A model generated the notes under the pieces. The model searched no databases, was not told the DNA's origin, and saw nothing but the letters and a program-made list of their open reading frames with translations. From contig JANSXH010000002.1 of NCBI GenBank assembly GCA_024743055.1, forward strand, positions 124,001 through 188,000: DNA of 64,000 nucleotides, read 5' to 3'. This DNA comes from Pseudomonadota bacterium. Its GTDB lineage: Bacteria; Pseudomonadota; Alphaproteobacteria; Sneathiellales; Sneathiellaceae. The translations under genes and the position numbers were made by a program. Positions 8,414 through 17,354 of the stretch are shown piece by piece; within the stretch, counting starts at the first letter, position 1; every line of letters starts with the position of its first letter.

Positions 8414-9613
8414 TTATTTCAGGAGGGGAACCGGATTAAGGGCTTTGCCCTTTTTACGAATTTCAAAATGCAGCTGGCTCTTGCTTACATTTCCTGAGGA
8501 GCCTGCATAGGCAATGATATCGCCCTTTTTGACGGCATCTCCCTTCGATACCGCGGCCTTATCCGTATGGCCATAGGCGGTGACATAGCCGCCGGAATGG
8601 GAGACTAACAGCAGGTTCCCGAAGGAGCGCATCTCATTCCCAACATAGGAAACCACGCCATTCTCCGCTGCACGTATAGGCGTACCTTTCTTGACCTGTA
8701 TATTTACCCCGTCATTATGATACCCGCTGCTTTTCTTTCCATAGCCGGATATAACCTTTCCCTTTACGGGCCAACCGAATGTCTTGCCACTGCGCGCAGG
8801 CGGTTCCTTGATGCTATATCTGCGTTTCGGTACCGGTGGGATATCCAGCTTGGCCGTCTGGAACGATTTGTCGGATTTAGCAGGTGGGACCGCTACTTTT
8901 ACAACTTTGGGAGAGGCAGCTACCGGCTGTACGGTCTTTTTAGCAACAGTCGCCTTCACTTCCGATTTAGGGACTGCAACCACCTGCGGCAATGAATTGA
9001 CAACAATGGTTTTGACAGGCGTCGTCGGGGATTTAGCGACAGCAGGCTGCGCCTGTGGCCACTCAGTATTCTGTGCCGATGCTATTCTGATTTCTTCCCT
9101 GTTTTTCAATGGGATCTGCAAACTGGTCCCGGGCATCAGGGTATACGGCGACGATAGAAAATTGTAATGTGCCACCTCAGCAATCTGCACATTATACACC
9201 CGCGAGATAGCATACAGCGTTTCCCCGGGCTTTACCGAATGGGTATGAAATGCCGGTATTTTTAGCTGTTGCCCCGGATGAATTGTGTAGGGTGATTGTA
9301 GACGGTTCAATGTAAGGACGGATTTCAGCGGAACATTGTTTCTGGCTGCGACCCGAGATACCGTATCTCCGGCTCTAACCGTGACATACTGATAGGAAAG
9401 ATCCTGGTATTGCGGCGTATAGCTGGCCGGGATAACAAGGGATTGCCCTGTCGTGACCCGTTTAGGAGGCGGGACTTCATAGTTTCGGGATTGTTTGATG
9501 CGCGGCAGGTAGCTGTCATACACACAGCCCGCCAAAAGCGACATCATAACGCTACCGATGGCAACTCGAATAATTTGCTGATTCCACGCCGTCATGCGAC
9601 CGATATTAAGCAT
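8414..9613 (-). CDS. LysM/degenerate M23 lipoprotein, NlpD-like amidase activator
   Basis: A 399-residue lipoprotein. A signal peptide ends in the lipobox LLAGC near residue 30, followed by two LysM peptidoglycan-binding modules (about 75-120 and 126-170), a Pro/Lys/Val-rich linker, and a C-terminal LytM (M23) domain (about 290-399). The metal-binding HxGxD is replaced by NDGVN, and the final HxH is QLH. The zinc site is therefore destroyed, as in E. coli NlpD, which activates an N-acetylmuramoyl-L-alanine amidase at the septum rather than cutting itself. The start is either the ATG at 9613 or one at 9595; both leave the lipobox intact. It lies downstream of serS-surE-pcm, its usual place. 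Confidence 0.9.
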   Translation of the reverse strand: MLNIGRMTAWNQQIIRVAIGSVMMSLLAGCVYDSYLPRIKQSRNYEVPPPKRVTTGQSLVIPASYTPQYQDLSYQYVTVRAGDTVSRVAARNNVPLKSVLTLNRLQSPYTIHPGQQLKIPAFHTHSVKPGETLYAISRVYNVQIAEVAHYNFLSSPYTLMPGTSLQIPLKNREEIRIASAQNTEWPQAQPAVAKSPTTPVKTIVVNSLPQVVAVPKSEVKATVAKKTVQPVAASPKVVKVAVPPAKSDKSFQTAKLDIPPVPKRRYSIKEPPARSGKTFGWPVKGKVISGYGKKSSGYHNDGVNIQVKKGTPIRAAENGVVSYVGNEMRSFGNLLLVSHSGGYVTAYGHTDKAAVSKGDAVKKGDIIAYAGSSGNVSKSQLHFEIRKKGKALNPVPLLK

Positions 9614-9665
9614 AATTGTAAAGGAATCACAACTAAATTAACGTAATACTAGATATTGCGGTTTA

Positions 9666-10313
9666 TTAAGTTTCTTCCGCAACCCCTTGAACCATTGGTA
9701 CGAATCGAACGGGTAATAACTGCTCTTCCGTTACCTCGCCTTTACCATCCTTGGTAACCTTAACAATATGTTGGTTAGCAGGATCAGCCCCGACCGGCAG
9801 GATCATAATCCCGTCATTGGCTAGCTGTGTCACAAGGTTTTCGGGGATTTCTTCCGCTGCAGCCGTTACAAGGATGCGATCGAACGGTGCCTGCTCCTTC
9901 CATCCCTTGTGGCCATCGCCTACTTTGGTGGTGATATTGGTGATTTTCAGCGCCTTGAAGGCTTCTTCTGCGCTCTGCAGGAGATTTCGGTATCGCTCAA
10001 TGGAATAAACGCGTCGACATAGCTTGGCCAGAATTGCGGTTTGATACCCGGATCCGGTTCCAATCTCCAAAACCTTGCGCATCTTGTCCAGCTCCAACAT
10101 CTGGGTCATATAGGCGACGACATAGGGCTGACTGATGGTCTGACCACTGGCGATTGGCAGGGCTATGTTCTCATAAGCGCGGTCTTGAAATGTTGGTGGG
10201 ACAAAAACCTCCCGCGGAACCCTCTCAATCGCCGACAACACTTCGGTATTGCTAATGCCCTGACGACGCAGCTCCATAATCAGCCGTATCTTGAGCGCCG
10301 GATTTTCGTTCAC
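9666..10313 (-). CDS. pcm: protein-L-isoaspartate O-methyltransferase
   Basis: A 215-residue SAM-dependent methyltransferase that repairs isoaspartyl residues in damaged proteins. The substrate-side motif ASGQTISQPYVVAYM is complete, and the SAM motif LEIGTGSGYQTAILA is present. The start ATG overlaps the surE stop by 4 bases (ATGA), so the two are translationally coupled. This is the canonical surE-pcm pair linked to stationary-phase survival. A second, divergent paralog lies at 42670-43326. Confidence 0.96.
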   Translation of the reverse strand: MNENPALKIRLIMELRRQGISNTEVLSAIERVPREVFVPPTFQDRAYENIALPIASGQTISQPYVVAYMTQMLELDKMRKVLEIGTGSGYQTAILAKLCRRVYSIERYRNLLQSAEEAFKALKITNITTKVGDGHKGWKEQAPFDRILVTAAAEEIPENLVTQLANDGIMILPVGADPANQHIVKVTKDGKGEVTEEQLLPVRFVPMVQGVAEET

Positions 10314-11065
10314 TCGAATGCTCCGGATAGCCGGGACGCCAGGTCCTGATGAGTAAGATTGAGACTGAGGGGTGTAACAGAGACAGATCCATCAACAACT
10401 GTACGCAGATCTGTCCCTACGGCGGGATTACCGAAAGAAGGCCGATATCCAAGCCAGAAATAGTCCCGCCCTCGCGCGTCCACCCTATCGTCAATTGTCA
10501 GGTTCGACAGATCCCGCTTCCCTTGTGACGTGATTTCGACTCCGATGACATCTTTGATTTCTACGGCCGGGAAATTGATGTTCATCAAAACATCATCATG
10601 CCAGTCTGATTCCAGCAGTTTTCTGATGATATCGGGCGCCATATAAGCCGCTGTATCCCAGTGGATCCGATCTGCGTCCAAGATGCACTGGCTCAAGGCT
10701 ACTGAGCGCACACCCAGCAAGGTTCCTTCACTGGCTGCAGCAACTGTCCCGGAATAAAGAACATCTTCTCCCAGGTTACCACCACGATTAACACCAGATA
10801 GAACCAGGTCAGGTCGTTTGTCCTTGAACAAATAGTTCATGGCCATCATGACGCAATCCGTCGGTGTTCCTTCCACAGAGTATTCTCTGTCAGAAAATTT
10901 ATTGAGCCGGATCGGGTCATGTAGGGTCAAGGAACGGGATGCCCCGCTTTGTTCTTTGGCCGGAGCGACAACATAGATGTCATCCGTCAGGGCTTCTGCA
11001 ATCCGCCTTAGGGTTTCCATCCCCGGGGCATCAAATCCATCATCATTACTCAATAATATTCGCAA
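10310..11065 (-). CDS. surE: 5'/3'-nucleotidase SurE
   Basis: A 251-residue metal-dependent nucleotidase that dephosphorylates nucleoside monophosphates. The N terminus MRILLSNDDGFDAPGM carries the paired metal-binding aspartates. The SGVNRGGNLGEDVLYSGTVAAASEG region supplies the conserved Asn and Ser of the active site. The length is typical of the family. The gene lies between serS (15 bases upstream) and pcm (4-base overlap), so all three form one operon. Confidence 0.97.
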   Translation of the reverse strand: MRILLSNDDGFDAPGMETLRRIAEALTDDIYVVAPAKEQSGASRSLTLHDPIRLNKFSDREYSVEGTPTDCVMMAMNYLFKDKRPDLVLSGVNRGGNLGEDVLYSGTVAAASEGTLLGVRSVALSQCILDADRIHWDTAAYMAPDIIRKLLESDWHDDVLMNINFPAVEIKDVIGVEITSQGKRDLSNLTIDDRVDARGRDYFWLGYRPSFGNPAVGTDLRTVVDGSVSVTPLSLNLTHQDLASRLSGAFE

Positions 11066-11080
11066 AGGTTCATCCTTTAT

Positions 11081-12358
11081 CTATTGTTTTCCGCCGATCT
11101 GTTCGATCCCGCCCATATAGGGCACAAGCGCTTGCGGAATACTGATTGATCCATCTTCTCGCTGATAGTTTTCCATGACCGCGATCAAGGTTCGGCCAAC
11201 AGCCAGGCCAGACCCATTTAGGGTATGAACAAAGTGATTGCCCTTACCTTCTTTAAGCCGATATCGAGCTTTCATCCTCCGGGCCTGAAAATCCCCACAG
11301 TTGGAGCAACTGGAAATCTCACGATAAGTGCCCTGCCCCGGCAGCCAGACTTCCAGGTCATAGGTTTTACGGGCACCAAAACCGGTATCCCCACTGCAGA
11401 GGACGACAACACGGTAAGCCAGGCCTAAACGCTGCAGGATGTCCTCGGCGCAAGCTGTCATGCGTTCATGCTCATCAGCAGACTGCTCCGGTGTTGTGAT
11501 AGACACCATCTCAACCTTCGCAAACTGATGCTGACGTAACATGCCAGCCGTATCCTTACCGGCAGAACCCGCTTCAGAGCGAAAACATAAGGTATGGGCA
11601 GCAAATCGCTTCGGCAGTTCGGCTTCCTCAAGAATACTCTCACGCACAAGATTGCTGAGAGGCACTTCAGCTGTCGGGATCATATATTGATCTTCTCCGG
11701 TCTTGTACAAATCCTCTTCAAACTTCGGCAACTGGCCCGTACCAAAGAGGGCATTTCCGCGAACCATGACGGGCGGGGAAACTTCGAGATAGTCTTTTTC
11801 CAGTGTATGGACGTCAATCATGAACGCGGACAGTGCCCGTTCCAGACGGGCGATCTCTCCACTGGTCACCACAAAGCGTGAGCCTGACATTTTCGCGGCA
11901 GTTTCAAAATCCATAAGACCGAGATCGGCACCAAGTTGATAATGTTCCTTGGGATCAAAATCAAAGCTCGGGATTTCGCCCACTTTGCGCAGCTCCACGT
12001 TATGCGCTTCGTCCTCTCCATCAGGAACACCGTCATCCAGGATGTTAGGTAATCCGGCAAGCTGTGTTTCAATTTGCTCAGCCAGTTCACGCTCTCGCCC
12101 TTCCATATCCTGTACAGAAGATTTCAAGTCCGCGACTTCCCGGATCAACTCATCGGCATTCTCGCCAGAGGATTTAGCCTTACCGATAGCCTTGGCCGCC
12201 TCATTACGGCGCGCCTGCATTTCCTGGAGGTCTGTTTGGACTTTCCGGTGTTCTGCGTCTTGGGCAACCAACTCAGATGCTATGGCTGGTGCTTTTCTAC
12301 GAGCCAATGCCGCATCCAGGGCGTCGGGATTTTCCCTGATCCATTTTAAGTCGAGCAT
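11081..12358 (-). CDS. serS: serine--tRNA ligase
   Basis: A 425-residue class II aminoacyl-tRNA synthetase that charges tRNA-Ser and tRNA-Sec. The N-terminal long antiparallel coiled coil (about residues 30-105) binds the tRNA's long variable arm. The catalytic core follows, with motif 2 around [21 protein letters not shown] and motif 3 ending in [20 protein letters not shown]. The length is normal. It is the first gene of the serS-surE-pcm operon; tatC lies 135 bases upstream in the same direction. Confidence 0.98.
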   Translation of the reverse strand: MLDLKWIRENPDALDAALARRKAPAIASELVAQDAEHRKVQTDLQEMQARRNEAAKAIGKAKSSGENADELIREVADLKSSVQDMEGRERELAEQIETQLAGLPNILDDGVPDGEDEAHNVELRKVGEIPSFDFDPKEHYQLGADLGLMDFETAAKMSGSRFVVTSGEIARLERALSAFMIDVHTLEKDYLEVSPPVMVRGNALFGTGQLPKFEEDLYKTGEDQYMIPTAEVPLSNLVRESILEEAELPKRFAAHTLCFRSEAGSAGKDTAGMLRQHQFAKVEMVSITTPEQSADEHERMTACAEDILQRLGLAYRVVVLCSGDTGFGARKTYDLEVWLPGQGTYREISSCSNCGDFQARRMKARYRLKEGKGNHFVHTLNGSGLAVGRTLIAVMENYQREDGSISIPQALVPYMGGIEQIGGKQ

Positions 12359-12493
12359 ACTGGTGTCATTTCGATTTCTAGAAGATGGAATCCCTGTTGT
12401 ATAAGCCCCCCTCCGCCTGCCGTCCAGAGGGCTTTCTCACCGAAATCCAATTTATGTTAAAAATGTGGTGACTACCCCACAATTGACAGGGGA

Positions 12494-13369
12494 TCAATCG
12501 TCCTCATCTTCGAGTGCTTCACGCGCCTCACGCTTCTTTTCAACCATGCGAACACTGACTATCGAAATGCCATAGAGGCAGACGATCGGGATCGCCAGGG
12601 TGATCTGACTCAGCGGGTCCGGTGGTGTCAGGATGGCTGCAGCAATAAAGGCGAAAACGATAGAATATTTAAATTTGGCTTTCAAACCGGCCGACGAAAC
12701 AATCCCGACCCGGCCCAACAAGGTCAGCAGAACCGGCAGCTGGAAACACAAACCAAAGGCAAATATCAGCTTCATGGAGAGGCTGAGATATTCACTGACC
12801 CGGGTTTCCGACTGGATCGGCAAGGACATAGGTTCCGCCGGAGTCGGTAGGAAATTCGCCATTTTTGGAAATTCATGAACAATGGCGGTAAAGGCCCGCG
12901 AATAAAGCGTCGCATCGCCGTTACTTTCAAAGCTGAGAAGGAACTTCCAGGCAAGCGGCATAACGATTTCATAGGCAAGCGCACCGCCCATGAAAAACAG
13001 GATCGGAGTGACGATCAAAAACGGAAGAAACGCCTTTTTTTCGTTCTTGTAGAGACCCGGTGCCACAAATATCCAAAGCTGGGAGGCAATGATCGGGAAG
13101 GAAATAAACAGTGCGCAGAAAAACGCGATCTTGATATAGGTGAAAAAGGCTTCATGCAATCCGGTAAAGATCATACGCCGGCCTTCGACGTTATCTCCCA
13201 TTGCTTCAACCAAAGGCTCAACAAGGAAGGCAAACAGATCTTCCGCGACCACATAGCACAGGATAAAGGCAATGATCAGCGCAATCACGGAATAGACGAG
13301 CCGGTTCCGAAACTCGATCAGATGCTCCATCAAGGGTGCTTTGGAGCTATCTACCTCTGAATCACTCAC
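12494..13369 (-). CDS. tatC: Sec-independent translocase subunit TatC
   Basis: A 291-residue polytopic protein that recognises twin-arginine signal peptides. The N terminus MEHLIEFRNRL is the conserved TatC opening, and six membrane helices follow. FISFPIIASQLWIFVAPGLYKNE and LTPPDPLSQ are strong family marks. It is longer than the usual 240-260 residues because of an insert of roughly 28 residues (about 148-176) in the second periplasmic loop, before the expected LPIQ-VSEYLSL segment. Its start overlaps the tatB stop by 4 bases. Together with tatA and tatB it forms the complete Tat system. Confidence 0.97.
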   Translation of the reverse strand: MSDSEVDSSKAPLMEHLIEFRNRLVYSVIALIIAFILCYVVAEDLFAFLVEPLVEAMGDNVEGRRMIFTGLHEAFFTYIKIAFFCALFISFPIIASQLWIFVAPGLYKNEKKAFLPFLIVTPILFFMGGALAYEIVMPLAWKFLLSFESNGDATLYSRAFTAIVHEFPKMANFLPTPAEPMSLPIQSETRVSEYLSLSMKLIFAFGLCFQLPVLLTLLGRVGIVSSAGLKAKFKYSIVFAFIAAAILTPPDPLSQITLAIPIVCLYGISIVSVRMVEKKREAREALEDEDD

Positions 13370-13833
13370 GATACTTTAGTTTCCGGTTTGGCATCCGGGG
13401 CTGGCTTGATGTCACCGGCGATATTGTTCTCAGCGACGTTTGGAGCTGCTTCATCACTCTTGGCGACTTCCGTCGGTGTAATGTTGTCCTCGCTCGCAGG
13501 CTTTGAATAATTATTTTCACTCAATCGAGGATCCCGGATTTCCGGTTTAACGTCATCGAACATTTTCTCAAAACTACCCGTAGGATCAACTGCGTCTTCG
13601 ACCTGTTTCTTCAAATTGAAATCGGTTGTCTGCTGAAGATCTTTCTTGATGTCATCAAGTTCGGTCTCTTTTGCCAGATCATCGATGCCGGATTGAAAGT
13701 CTCGAGCCATAGCCCGTGCTTTGCGGACGTATTTCCCAATGGTGGCGATCGCGCGTGGCAAATCCTTCGGGCCGATGACCAGCACCGCCACAATGACCAC
13801 AAACATCATTTCTGCCCAGCCAATATCAAACAT
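13366..13833 (-). CDS. tatB: Sec-independent translocase protein TatB
   Basis: A 155-residue protein with one N-terminal helix, MFDIGWAEMMFVVIVAVLVIGPKDLPRAI, the TatB hallmark including the GP hinge. An amphipathic helix and a long acidic tail follow. TatB forms the receptor with TatC for folded Tat substrates. It lies 55 bases downstream of tatA and overlaps tatC by 4 bases. Confidence 0.95.
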   Translation of the reverse strand: MFDIGWAEMMFVVIVAVLVIGPKDLPRAIATIGKYVRKARAMARDFQSGIDDLAKETELDDIKKDLQQTTDFNLKKQVEDAVDPTGSFEKMFDDVKPEIRDPRLSENNYSKPASEDNITPTEVAKSDEAAPNVAENNIAGDIKPAPDAKPETKVS

Positions 13834-13888
13834 GGCTTACCACTCAATCGCGATTGAAAGAATTATCGAACCTAAAGGCACCGGAGCA

Positions 13889-14143
13889 TCAGCCCTGGGC
13901 AGCCTTGTCCTTTTCCTCTGTCTTTTCACTGACATTGGCGGCTGGTTCCAGCGCTTCTGTCTTGGCATCGGCTTCTTTAGCCTGCTCTTCTTCGTTCATT
14001 CCCTTTTTGAAGTTCTTGATGCCCTTTGCCAAATCTCCGGCGACACGGGGCAACTTACCTGCTCCAAAAATGATGAGCACGATGACAAGAATTAAAATAA
14101 TCTGCCACGGACCAATACTCATAACCTCAGCTCCTGTTCTCAC
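13889..14143 (-). CDS. tatA: Sec-independent translocase protein TatA
   Basis: An 84-residue protein with a short N-terminal membrane helix (IGPWQIILILVIVLIIFGAGKLP) followed by an amphipathic helix beginning RVAGDLAKGIKNFKKGM. The FGAGKLP hinge is typical. TatA oligomerises to form the translocation path. The frame could start earlier (MRTGAEVMS), but the second ATG at 14122 gives the conserved MSIGPWQ start and is my preferred initiation site. It is the first gene of tatABC. Confidence 0.93.
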   Translation of the reverse strand: MRTGAEVMSIGPWQIILILVIVLIIFGAGKLPRVAGDLAKGIKNFKKGMNEEEQAKEADAKTEALEPAANVSEKTEEKDKAAQG

Positions 14144-14284
14144 TTCCGAGAAAAATAATTTTTCGCAAATTTACCATCTGCCGGAAATACTGCCTTTTAT
14201 AAGGCTGGTTTTGTCCATTTCCAGCGGCCATTCAAGCCATTATATAGCGGTGTATGGGAGTTTATACGACAATTTATTTCAGAA

Positions 14285-15358
14285 TCACACGGGTTTATCT
14301 GTTTTTTCGCCGTTTGAGGTAGCCGGAAAAACGAATACCTGCGTGAGATTGAGGGAAAGAGAGCATTTTGTACCCACTTCGGGCTGATTGACGGTTGCTA
14401 CCCGCGCTGTGACCCTAAACCCGCTTGGAAGCTGGACATCGACCAGGCAAAAAGCCCCAAGATTCCTTGATAAAACAACCTCCCCCGTCGGCTGCGTTGT
14501 GTCTATGACGGGTAAAAAGCGGATGGCTTCCGGTCTGACGAGGATTTCAGACACAATTCTGTCATCAAGTCCGGCCGGGATTGGCGCCGTTCCAAGTTCG
14601 GTTTTCAGTCCATTGTCTGTCTTTTCTGCTGGCACTCGATTAACGTCGCCAAGAAATGACGCGACAAACTCATTGACCGGATTTGTATAAAGCTCTCCCG
14701 CCGTCCCTTGCTGGATGACCTGTCCGTTTTGCATCAGAACGATTTCATCGGCCATACGCATGGCTTCTTCCGGGTCATGGGTTACCATTAGCACCGTTGT
14801 TCCCATCTCCTTGAGCAAAGCCTGGGTCTCATCACGAACACGGTTTCGCAAGACAACGTCAAGCCCCGAAAATGGCTCATCCATCAGGATCAATCGTGGA
14901 TTAGGCGCCAGAGCCCGCGCCAGAGCCACCCTTTGTTGCTCCCCTCCGGACAGCATATGGGGGTATTTATCCGCCGCATCTTTCATGCCAACAGTATCGA
15001 GGATTTGCAGTGCCCGTGCCTTTGCCTCGGATCCAGAAAGATGCGTGAGACCAAAAGACACATTATTGCGGACGGTCAAATGGGGGAACAGGGCGTAATC
15101 CTGAAAGACCAGCCCAACCCTGCGGTCTTCTGGGCCGACAAAGATATCATCATTGGCCATGACTTCGCCATTGATAAGAATCTCGCCTTCCATAGGGCTT
15201 TCAAGACCTGCCGCCAGACGCAAGGTTGTGGATTTGCCACAACCGGATGGACCCAATAGACAGACCAGCTTTCCCGACCCAACTTCAAGATAGTCAATAT
15301 CGACAGAATAGGCCCGACTGTAGCTATGTCGTACATTCTTGAAGACGAGATTACTCAT
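14285..15358 (-). CDS. fbpC: Fe(3+) ABC transporter ATP-binding protein, FbpC-like
   Basis: A 357-residue nucleotide-binding subunit. Walker A is GPSGCGKSTTLR, the signature is LSGGEQQRVALARAL, Walker B is LILMDEPFSGLD, and the switch His is in VTHDPEEAM. A C-terminal TOBE-like regulatory domain (about 240-350) is typical of FbpC/PotA-type proteins. The start overlaps the permease stop by 4 bases, so it is the second gene of a two-gene transporter operon. Iron as the substrate is inferred from permease type and from a Fur-like box upstream. No binding-protein gene lies in this operon. Confidence 0.9.
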   Translation of the reverse strand: MSNLVFKNVRHSYSRAYSVDIDYLEVGSGKLVCLLGPSGCGKSTTLRLAAGLESPMEGEILINGEVMANDDIFVGPEDRRVGLVFQDYALFPHLTVRNNVSFGLTHLSGSEAKARALQILDTVGMKDAADKYPHMLSGGEQQRVALARALAPNPRLILMDEPFSGLDVVLRNRVRDETQALLKEMGTTVLMVTHDPEEAMRMADEIVLMQNGQVIQQGTAGELYTNPVNEFVASFLGDVNRVPAEKTDNGLKTELGTAPIPAGLDDRIVSEILVRPEAIRFLPVIDTTQPTGEVVLSRNLGAFCLVDVQLPSGFRVTARVATVNQPEVGTKCSLSLNLTQVFVFPATSNGEKTDKPV

Positions 15359-17109
15359 AACGGGTCTTTATTTCTTTCGGCAGTATATCCTGGCCGAGAT
15401 TTAGCAATGGCACGGCTCAGGATGATCACTGGAAGGATACCAACAACAACGATGGCCAATGACGGGGCAGCCGCAGCGGCTAACTGTTCATCGGTGGCCA
15501 TTTCATAAGCCCGAACCGCCAAGGTGTCAAATCCGAAAGGTCGTAAAACTAGGGTCGCCGGGAGTTCTTTCATAACATCGACAAATACAAGAATTGCCGC
15601 TGTCATGAGGCTGCCGGAAATGATCGGTATGTGAACCCGGAAAAGTGCTTTCAAACCAGTCACGCCCATGGTCTTGGCGGCCCGATCCATGTTTGGCGTA
15701 ATGGTTTCCACGCTGGCTTCAACTGTGTTCAAAGCCACGGCAAGAAAGCGAACCACATAGGCAAAAAGCAAAGCCACGAGGGTTCCGCTTAAGATCAGAC
15801 CGGTCGAGACATTAAATGTCTCCCGCATCCAGTGATCGATACTGTTATCAATAAATCCAAAGGGTAACAGGATACCAACAGCTAGCACTGGTCCCGGAAT
15901 GGCATACCCCATAGAGGCAACGCGAACAGAAAACAGTTTGGCCTTTTGCGGTGTATGTCCATCCTGACGCAAGCCATAAATCAGCATAAGTGCAATACAG
16001 AGAGACAGGATAGCCGCCAGTGCGGCAACCGATACACTACTCAGGACAAGAACGGGGAAATGGCGATCAAAAGCCTGTTCAATATCAGAAAAACTCTCTT
16101 TGATCAGCCACCCCGTCGGCAGCAAAAAACCGAACAGCACCGGAAACAGGCATCCGAGAAAAGCCAATGCCTTCTGACCAGGTGCAAGAGAGTATCGGGT
16201 GATCTGTTGATATCGACCGGTGGTATGATGATATTTTTTCGACCCCCTATTCATGCGCTCCAACAAAATCAGTATAAAGACAAACACCATCAATATTGCC
16301 GCCAATTGAGCGGCAGCCGCCGGCTCCACCAGTCCAAACCAGGTCCGATAAATGCCGGTTGTGAAGGTATCCACAGCAAAATACTGGACGGTCCCGAAAT
16401 CACTCAATGTTTCCATTAAGGCCAGCGCCAGGCCAGTCACAATCGCGGGTCGGGCGAGTGGCAGGGCAACCGAGAAAAACACCCGCCAGGGTCCACGGCC
16501 CAAGGTCCGCCCCACTTCCAATGCACAGATGGATTGCTCCAGAAAGGCTGCGCGGCTGACCAAGTATACATATGGATACAAGACCAACCCGAGCATGCTG
16601 ATCGCCCCGCCAAGGCTTCGGATAGGAGGAAACCAATAGTCCTGACGCGTCCAGTCAAAGGTATCCCGTAAAAATGTTTGAATCGGCCCCGCATATTCGA
16701 GCATGCCTGTATAGGTGTAGGCAATAATATAAGCCGGCATGGCGAGCGGCAGAAACAGAGCCCAAGTAAAGATCCGGCGTCCCGGAAAATTACACATGGT
16801 AACCAGCCAGGCGCTCCCTACTCCCATCATCAGAACCAATACGGAAACACCGAGGCCCAAAAGCAGGGTATTTGTCAAATAGACAGGTAGAACCGTGCTG
16901 GCAAGATGGGACCAGATATCACCTGTAGGCACAAAAATGAAACCGAAAATCACAAGGACAGGCAGGGCAATGACCGCAGCGACGACAAAACTAAGGGCCG
17001 TCGACAATGTTAATTTGCCACGCTTGTCTGACGGTCTGTATTTCAGACCGGTCCTGTAGATTTGCACAACTGCCAATGCAGCATCCCTTCCCATTTCTGC
17101 AACAGCCAT
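15355..17109 (-). CDS. fbpB: Fe(3+) ABC transporter permease, fused two-module FbpB type
   Basis: A 584-residue permease with about twelve membrane helices arranged as two homologous halves, each with an EAA-like loop (ALEVGRTLGRGPWRVFFSVALPLARP in the first; AKTMGVTGLKALFRVHIPI in the second). This is the SfuB/FbpB architecture of ferric-ion importers. The frame opens with TTG at 17112, but the ATG at 17109 is adjacent and preferred. A Fur-like box sits 24-42 bases upstream of the start, so repression by iron is likely. The substrate-binding partner (FbpA) is not adjacent and must be encoded elsewhere. Confidence 0.9.
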   Translation of the reverse strand: MAVAEMGRDAALAVVQIYRTGLKYRPSDKRGKLTLSTALSFVVAAVIALPVLVIFGFIFVPTGDIWSHLASTVLPVYLTNTLLLGLGVSVLVLMMGVGSAWLVTMCNFPGRRIFTWALFLPLAMPAYIIAYTYTGMLEYAGPIQTFLRDTFDWTRQDYWFPPIRSLGGAISMLGLVLYPYVYLVSRAAFLEQSICALEVGRTLGRGPWRVFFSVALPLARPAIVTGLALALMETLSDFGTVQYFAVDTFTTGIYRTWFGLVEPAAAAQLAAILMVFVFILILLERMNRGSKKYHHTTGRYQQITRYSLAPGQKALAFLGCLFPVLFGFLLPTGWLIKESFSDIEQAFDRHFPVLVLSSVSVAALAAILSLCIALMLIYGLRQDGHTPQKAKLFSVRVASMGYAIPGPVLAVGILLPFGFIDNSIDHWMRETFNVSTGLILSGTLVALLFAYVVRFLAVALNTVEASVETITPNMDRAAKTMGVTGLKALFRVHIPIISGSLMTAAILVFVDVMKELPATLVLRPFGFDTLAVRAYEMATDEQLAAAAAPSLAIVVVGILPVIILSRAIAKSRPGYTAERNKDPL

Positions 17110-17132
17110 CAATAGGCTTGTTGGAACTGCCT

Positions 17133-17151
17133 GTAAATAATAATCATTCTC
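17133..17151 (-). promoter_or_regulatory. putative Fur box upstream of fbpB
   Basis: On the plus strand, gtaaataataatcattctc matches 15 of 19 positions of the classical Fur consensus (GATAATGATAATCATTATC). It lies just upstream of the iron-type permease start, where a repressor would block transcription. The factor could be Fur or a related iron regulator; no footprint data are available. Confidence 0.6.
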
Positions 17152-17206
17152 ATTGGCGTAAGAAAGTCAGTCCCTTAATCCCTATCAGTCTTCAAACTGC
17201 CTGACT

Positions 17207-17220
17207 TTGATTCATATCAA
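17207..17220. promoter_or_regulatory. perfect FNR/FixK-type palindrome
   Basis: TTGAT-TCAT-ATCAA matches the consensus TTGAT-N4-ATCAA at all ten defined bases. It lies about 140 bases upstream of the kinase start and about 60 bases from the Fur-like box, between two divergent genes. It could activate the kinase gene or affect the transporter in response to oxygen through a CRP/FNR-family regulator. Confidence 0.6.
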
Positions 17221-17354
17221 GTCGCAACTCCGCCAGGATTCGACCTAAAAACCGCCAAAATGACGGGTTATAGACAGTTTATTAATACATATGACCTAAG
17301 TTGCCACCTGAAGAGCTTGGATACAGCGGTAGGTGTTTTTTGCGGAAGTACGTT

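Noticed and set aside
12390-12493. A weak hairpin between tatC and serS as terminator
   Set aside because: The stem is imperfect and lacks a T-tract on the coding strand.
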